Assembly (NCBI GenBank): GCA_900315265.1
Contig: OMYN01000007.1
Span: forward strand, 1 to 64,000
DNA: 64,000 nucleotides
Reading direction: 5' to 3'
Source of the DNA: an uncultured Eubacteriales bacterium
GTDB taxonomy: Bacteria > Bacillota > Clostridia > Lachnospirales > Bianqueaceae
Shown: positions 59,603-64,000 of the stretch, one piece after another
Position numbering within the stretch: the stretch's first letter is position 1
Layout: the number at the start of each line of letters is the position of its first letter
The notes under the pieces: generated by a model
What the model saw: only the letters and a program-made list of their open reading frames with translations
What the model was told of the DNA's origin: nothing
Database searches by the model: none
Program-made: the position numbers and the translations under genes

Positions 59603-60589
59603 ATGAGGAAGTACATCCTGAAACGACTGGGAATCTCAGTGATCATTCTGCTGTGTGTAACATTTGTTATCTACGCACTGATCCGTTCTCTTCCCAGCTC
59701 TTATGTAGAAAACATGGCTATGCAGCTGTCTGCAGCGCCAGGCGCGAAACCTTATCAGGAATGGGTCGATCAGCTGAATAAACAGTATGGTCTGGATAAA
59801 AATATCCTGATGGGGTATCTGACTTGGTTCAAGGACGCTGTGCGCGGTCATTTCGGCGACAGCTGGAGATGGAATATGCCGGTAGTGGCCAAATTCAAAT
59901 CCGTTATCAGCCTGTCCTTTATTTTAGGTGTCATTTCTTTCCTGCTGGAAATGTTTATCGCTATCCCTCTGGGTATCGTAGCGGCAACGAAACAGTATTC
60001 CCGCACCGATTATATTATTTCCGCCATCGCTTTAGTCGGTATTTCTCTTCCGTCCTTCTTCTTCGCGGAGCTATTGAAACTGCTGTTCAGCGTCAAGTTG
60101 GGCTGGTTCGACTTATATGGTTATGTCGGACGGGACTATGCGACTTTGAGTGCTGCCGGAAAGTTCTTTGATAAAGTAAAACATCTGGTACTGCCGGTGC
60201 TGACACTGACCATTATCTCGATCGGCGGGCTGATGCGGTACACCCGTACCAACATGCTGGAAGTGTTGAATGCGGACTACATCCGTACCGCGCGCGCCAA
60301 AGGCCTTTCGGAGCATAAAGTTATTTATAAGCATGCTTTTCGCAACACCCTGATCCCTCTGGTCACCATCATAGGCGGCAGCCTTCCCGGCTTGTTTTCC
60401 GGTGCCCTGATCACAGAGACCCTGTTCTCGCTGCCGGGTATCGGATATACTTCCTATCAGTCTATGGTCGCAGGCGATATCCCCTTCTCAATGTTTTATA
60501 TGACCTTTATGGCAGTCCTGACCTTACTGGGCAACCTCCTGTCGGATGTTCTGTACGCAGTCGTTGACCCGCGGGTCCGTTATTCATAA
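59603..60589 (+). CDS. Dpp/Opp-type ABC permease, OppB-like
   Basis: The protein is 328 aa with six membrane segments. It starts MRKYILKRLGISVIILLCV, the usual OppB start, and has the EAA loop ADYIRTARAKGLSEHKVIYKHAF, in parts, plus the DPRVRYS end. The ribosome site is AAAGGAG. It pairs with the next permease and is 15 bases ahead of it. Confidence 0.93.
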   Translation: MRKYILKRLGISVIILLCVTFVIYALIRSLPSSYVENMAMQLSAAPGAKPYQEWVDQLNKQYGLDKNILMGYLTWFKDAVRGHFGDSWRWNMPVVAKFKSVISLSFILGVISFLLEMFIAIPLGIVAATKQYSRTDYIISAIALVGISLPSFFFAELLKLLFSVKLGWFDLYGYVGRDYATLSAAGKFFDKVKHLVLPVLTLTIISIGGLMRYTRTNMLEVLNADYIRTARAKGLSEHKVIYKHAFRNTLIPLVTIIGGSLPGLFSGALITETLFSLPGIGYTSYQSMVAGDIPFSMFYMTFMAVLTLLGNLLSDVLYAVVDPRVRYS

Positions 60590-60604
60590 GGAGGGAGGAA
60601 GAAA

Positions 60605-62179
60605 ATGGCTGATAATACAAAAGAAACCCAAAAGGATACCGTTGTGGAAACAGACACGGAAAACAAAAAGCCTGAGTACTCTCTGAATGATGACCGCCGT
60701 GTCAAGACGCTGTCTCCGGGTATGCTGGTCTTAAAACGCTTTATGCGGAATAGGCTGGCCGTTGTGGGACTGATCATGCTGGCTGTTATGTTTATTTTCA
60801 GCTTTGTAGGAGGTCTGGTGACTCCTTACCGCCAGGATCAGCAGTTCTATACGTATACCAAGATGGAAAAGGAATACGTGGCGGTAACCCAAAATAAGGA
60901 TCTTCGCTATATCGTAGCGGAGGGGCAGACTTTCGGACCGATCGTACAGGCACAGGTCATTTTGGCTATCAAGACCAATAAAAGTGAATTTTCCTATAAA
61001 GATAATACCTATCAGCTGACCAAGGATACCGATGATATCTATACGGTTTCTCAGGGAGATACCATCGTTGCCATGGCTGTGCGCGATATCATCAATCCAG
61101 CTGACGGCGTCCAGGAGTCTTCACTTACTTTCGATTTCAAGCGGGCTGCCTTGCTGGCCTATGCGGCAGGGGAGACTTCCTTTGAGGCTGACGGAAACAG
61201 TTATCAGATCGATCAGGGTGGCAACATCCTGGCTGACGGTAAGCAGACGGCTTTTATTTCCCGTTTTGTCGTACAGTCGAAAGACAACGGCGTCAAGGTA
61301 TCCGAACGGTTTCGTACCGAACTGGAAGAAGCCATCAATCAGGATGTAACCGAATTCAACTTCACAGACGATGGCGAAGAATATACGTATACCATTACGT
61401 ACGCACCTGCTTCCAATACCTGGTCGGTCAAACAGGAAAAAGACACCTATGTTTACGACGCCTACCATGCTCCTACCTGGGCACATCCTTTAGGGACCGA
61501 TAAAAGCGGCATGGACGTGCTGACGCGTCTGATGTACGGCGGCCGTGTATCACTGATGATCGGTTTTATCGTTGTCTTCATTGAGATCGGCCTGGGGGTT
61601 ATCTTCGGAGGTCTGGCCGGTTATTTCGGCGGCTGGGTCGATAACCTGATCATGCGTATCGTGGATATTTTCTACTGCATCCCTTCGACTCCTTTGATCA
61701 TCATTCTGGGCTCCGCCATGGACGGCATGCAGGTCGATCCGCAGATCCGTATGATCTATCTGATGCTTCTTTTAGGTTTCCTGGGATGGCCCGGTATCGC
61801 CCGTCTTGTCCGCGGGCAGATCCTGTACCTAAGGGAACAGGAATTCATGACGGCCACGGAGGCGACCGGTGTTCGTGTATCCCGCCGCATCTTCCGTCAT
61901 CTGGTCCCCAATGTTATCCCTCAGCTGATCGTTGACGCGACCCTGTCGTTAGGCGGCACGATCCTGACGGAAGCTACCCTTTCTTTCCTGGGCCTGGGCG
62001 TTAAATTCCCCTTCGCTTCCTGGGGCAATATTATCAACGATGCCAATAACACCTTTGTTATGACCCATTATTGGTTTATATGGATACCGGCCGGTGTCTG
62101 CCTGCTGGTAACGGTGCTTGGCTTCAACTTTGTGGGTGATGGTCTTCGCGATGCGTTTGACCCGAGAATGAAACGGTAA
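60605..62179 (+). CDS. OppC-like ABC permease with a 200-residue extracytoplasmic insertion
   Basis: The protein is 524 aa, against about 300 for OppC. A cytoplasmic N-terminus of 45 residues and TM1 (about 50-72) are followed by an inserted soluble part (about 80-288) before the normal HPLGTDKSGMDVLTRLMYGG and the remaining five helices, with the EAA loop FMTATEATGVRVSRRIFRHL, in parts. The insertion has three similar units: FSYKDNTYQL (about 129), FEADGNSYQI (about 193) and FNFTDDGEEYTYTI (about 251), each preceded by an Ala/Glu-rich helix. It faces the outside and could contact the enlarged binding protein. Confidence 0.9.
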   Translation: MADNTKETQKDTVVETDTENKKPEYSLNDDRRVKTLSPGMLVLKRFMRNRLAVVGLIMLAVMFIFSFVGGLVTPYRQDQQFYTYTKMEKEYVAVTQNKDLRYIVAEGQTFGPIVQAQVILAIKTNKSEFSYKDNTYQLTKDTDDIYTVSQGDTIVAMAVRDIINPADGVQESSLTFDFKRAALLAYAAGETSFEADGNSYQIDQGGNILADGKQTAFISRFVVQSKDNGVKVSERFRTELEEAINQDVTEFNFTDDGEEYTYTITYAPASNTWSVKQEKDTYVYDAYHAPTWAHPLGTDKSGMDVLTRLMYGGRVSLMIGFIVVFIEIGLGVIFGGLAGYFGGWVDNLIMRIVDIFYCIPSTPLIIILGSAMDGMQVDPQIRMIYLMLLLGFLGWPGIARLVRGQILYLREQEFMTATEATGVRVSRRIFRHLVPNVIPQLIVDATLSLGGTILTEATLSFLGLGVKFPFASWGNIINDANNTFVMTHYWFIWIPAGVCLLVTVLGFNFVGDGLRDAFDPRMKR

Positions 62180-62193
62180 AGGAGAGAACATCC

Positions 62194-63450
62194 ATGGCAA
62201 AGAAAAAAGATGATGGCTTCCTTTCCGCCAAAGAAAGCCGTAAGATTTCCAGAGAAAACCGCAAGATCACGGATAAGCTGGAAAAAGAACGCAAGCGTAA
62301 AAACGTAAAAGAGTCGGAATATACGACCGTTATGAAGGACTCCAACAACGCGGTCGAGTTCGATAATCTGCATACCTATTTCTTTACCGATACCGGTACC
62401 GTCAAATCGGTGGACGGCGTTACGTTTGAAGTGCCCGCCGGTAAAACGGTCGGCGTCGTTGGCGAGTCCGGATGCGGCAAGTCCGTAACCAGTCTATCCC
62501 TGATGCAGCTTCTGCAGCGCCCTCAAGGCCAGGTCGTTGAAGGCGAGATCCGTCTCAATATGGGTGACGGCAAAGCTTATAACATTACCAAAGCACCGGA
62601 AAATGTCATGCAGCATCTGCGCGGCAATTATATGTCCATGATTTTCCAGGAGCCGATGACTTCTTTAAATCCGGTCTTTCGGATCGGCTATCAGATCAAT
62701 GAGGTCATTGAGCTGCATACCGGCAAAGGTAAAAATAAAGAAGAGGTCAAAGAACGTACGATCCAGCTTCTGGATATGGTTGGCATTGCCAATGCCGCCG
62801 GCGTATATGATATGTACCCTCACGAGCTGTCGGGCGGTATGCGCCAGCGTGTTATGATCGCCATGGCTCTTGCCTGCAATCCTAAGATCATTATTGCCGA
62901 TGAGCCGACGACAGCGCTGGACGTTACCATCCAGGCGCAGATCCTGGATCTTCTCCGTAATCTGAAAGATAAAATGAACTCTTCCATCATGCTGATTACT
63001 CACGATCTGGGTGTTATTGCCGAGATGGCGGATTATGTCGTTGTAATGTATTCAGGCCGTATCGTCGAAAAAGGAACTTCCGAGGATATTTTCCATCATC
63101 CCGCTCATCCTTATACCATCGGTCTGATGGACTCCCTGCCGGTCCTTAACCACAACGGGACCCGTCTGTATTCGATCCCGGGCAAGGTACCCAACCCGAT
63201 CAACATGCCCAACTACTGCTATTTCCGCGACCGCTGCAACCAGCGTATCCAGGGAACCTGCGACGGACCGTATCCGGAGGAAATTTCGATCAGCGCTACC
63301 CATAAAGTAAGCTGTTATCATTACTGCGAGGCAGATCAACTTCGCAAAGCAGGACAGGAAGAGGCAGCACGGCTGAAATTTGAAGAAGAGTTGAAACTGG
63401 TTCAGAAATCCGACGGTATTCAGAGCGCTCTTCGCGGAAAGGAGGACTAA
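62194..63450 (+). CDS. Dpp/Opp-type ABC ATPase, OppD-like
   Basis: The protein is 418 aa. A Lys/Glu/Arg-rich, probably coiled N-terminal extension covers the first 50 residues. Walker [10 protein letters not shown] is near 93-101, the signature LSGGMRQR near 210 and Walker [13 protein letters not shown] near 231. THDLG is the switch. The C-terminal part has the Cys motif [16 protein letters not shown]. It is 15 bases behind the permease gene with AAAGGAGAG upstream, and two bases ahead of the next ATPase gene. Confidence 0.93.
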   Translation: MAKKKDDGFLSAKESRKISRENRKITDKLEKERKRKNVKESEYTTVMKDSNNAVEFDNLHTYFFTDTGTVKSVDGVTFEVPAGKTVGVVGESGCGKSVTSLSLMQLLQRPQGQVVEGEIRLNMGDGKAYNITKAPENVMQHLRGNYMSMIFQEPMTSLNPVFRIGYQINEVIELHTGKGKNKEEVKERTIQLLDMVGIANAAGVYDMYPHELSGGMRQRVMIAMALACNPKIIIADEPTTALDVTIQAQILDLLRNLKDKMNSSIMLITHDLGVIAEMADYVVVMYSGRIVEKGTSEDIFHHPAHPYTIGLMDSLPVLNHNGTRLYSIPGKVPNPINMPNYCYFRDRCNQRIQGTCDGPYPEEISISATHKVSCYHYCEADQLRKAGQEEAARLKFEEELKLVQKSDGIQSALRGKED

Positions 63451-63452
63451 GA

Positions 63453-64000
63453 ATGGCCAAACAGATTGTAGATGATTTTACTCCGGTGACCTATGATCCT
63501 CAGTACATTCTTATGGTCAACAACCTGAAGAAGTATTTCCCGATCAAGGCAGGCGCCATTTCTCATACGGTTGGCTATGTCAAAGCTGTCGACGGCGTTA
63601 CCTTCAACTTGAAGCGCGGCCAGACCATGGGCCTGGTAGGCGAGTCCGGCTGCGGAAAAACCACGACCGGCCGTACCATCCTGCGCCTGTATAAAGAGCA
63701 GAAAACGGGAGGCCAGGTCCTTTTCAACGGAGAAGAAGTGTATGATATGGACCGGAAAAAACTGCGTCAAATGCGTACCAAGATGCAGATCATCTTTCAG
63801 GATCCCTTTTCCAGCCTGTCTCCCCGTCTTCCCGTAGGAGAGATCATCGGTGAGGGCGTTAAGGAACATAATCTGGTTCCGAAGGATGAGTATGAAGATT
63901 ACCTGGAAACCATCATGGAGGAATGCGGACTTCCTGCTTATTACAAGCCCCGCTATCCTCATGAGTTTTCCGGCGGCCAGAGACAGCGTATCTGCATTGC
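63453..64000 (+). CDS. Dpp/Opp-type ABC ATPase, OppF-like (C-terminus off right edge)
   Basis: The first 182 codons are visible from ATG 63453, behind AAAGGAGG. They begin MAKQIVDDFTPVTYDPQ and have Walker A GESGCGKTT, the Q-loop FQDPFSSLSPR and the signature FSGGQRQR near the window end. Walker B and the C-terminal zone lie beyond the window. It completes the second importer after OppD. Membership in the same operon is clear from the two-base gap to the stop of the preceding gene. Confidence 0.93.
   Translation, partial: MAKQIVDDFTPVTYDPQYILMVNNLKKYFPIKAGAISHTVGYVKAVDGVTFNLKRGQTMGLVGESGCGKTTTGRTILRLYKEQKTGGQVLFNGEEVYDMDRKKLRQMRTKMQIIFQDPFSSLSPRLPVGEIIGEGVKEHNLVPKDEYEDYLETIMEECGLPAYYKPRYPHEFSGGQRQRICI

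Overview
The window is about 64 kb of the chromosome of a Gram-positive anaerobe of class Clostridia, most likely family Lachnospiraceae. Reasons: the low-GC Firmicutes-style origin block, YidC without an Enterobacteria-type N-terminal domain, TTG/GTG starts behind strong AGGAGG ribosome sites, an M18 aminopeptidase, a VTC/DUF4956 gene pair, and large Ser-rich family-5 binding lipoproteins. Genus cannot be fixed by eye. Base composition is near 50% GC, except for AT-rich stretches at about 1-2170 and 54.2-54.95 kb.

The replication origin is in the window. dnaA, dnaN, a YaaA-type S4 gene, recF and an HD phosphohydrolase run leftwards. rpmH, rnpA, yidD, yidC and jag run rightwards. DnaA boxes lie on both sides of dnaA. 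A GC-rich block followed by DnaA-trio triplets lies between dnaA and dnaN, so the origin looks bipartite with unwinding in the dnaA-dnaN gap. Every gene left of the origin is on the minus strand; most to the right are on the plus strand. recF is not followed by gyrB/gyrA.

Left arm (1-18 kb): an AT-rich end with a partial small gene, a transglutaminase-like protein and a LysR regulator; a glycolipid glycosyltransferase coupled to a CrtO-type acyltransferase; oligoendopeptidase F; a marR plus heterodimeric ABC exporter operon; a RidA protein; a nitroreductase-purE-PurF-like operon in which the PurF-like protein lacks the N-terminal nucleophile; and metK.

Right arm, housekeeping part (20-39 kb): ribosome, tRNA-modification and membrane-insertion genes (rpmH to jag; mnmE, mnmG, rsmG, argS, lipid kinase), then five parS sites directly ahead of parA-parB, a HAD phosphatase, two tRNA-Arg genes around an M18 aminopeptidase, signal peptidase I, a P-II-like protein with a CPA2 antiporter, and asd.

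Right arm, accessory part (39-64 kb): a Gfo/Idh/MocA oxidoreductase with a complete Dpp/Opp-type importer; a two-component system divergent from a VTC polymerase-like gene, a DUF4956 membrane protein and a beta-helix lipoprotein; an araB/araD-type pentose pair divergent from a Nudix gene; larC with a small membrane protein; and a second Opp-type importer whose binding protein and one permease both carry large extra domains, running off the right edge.
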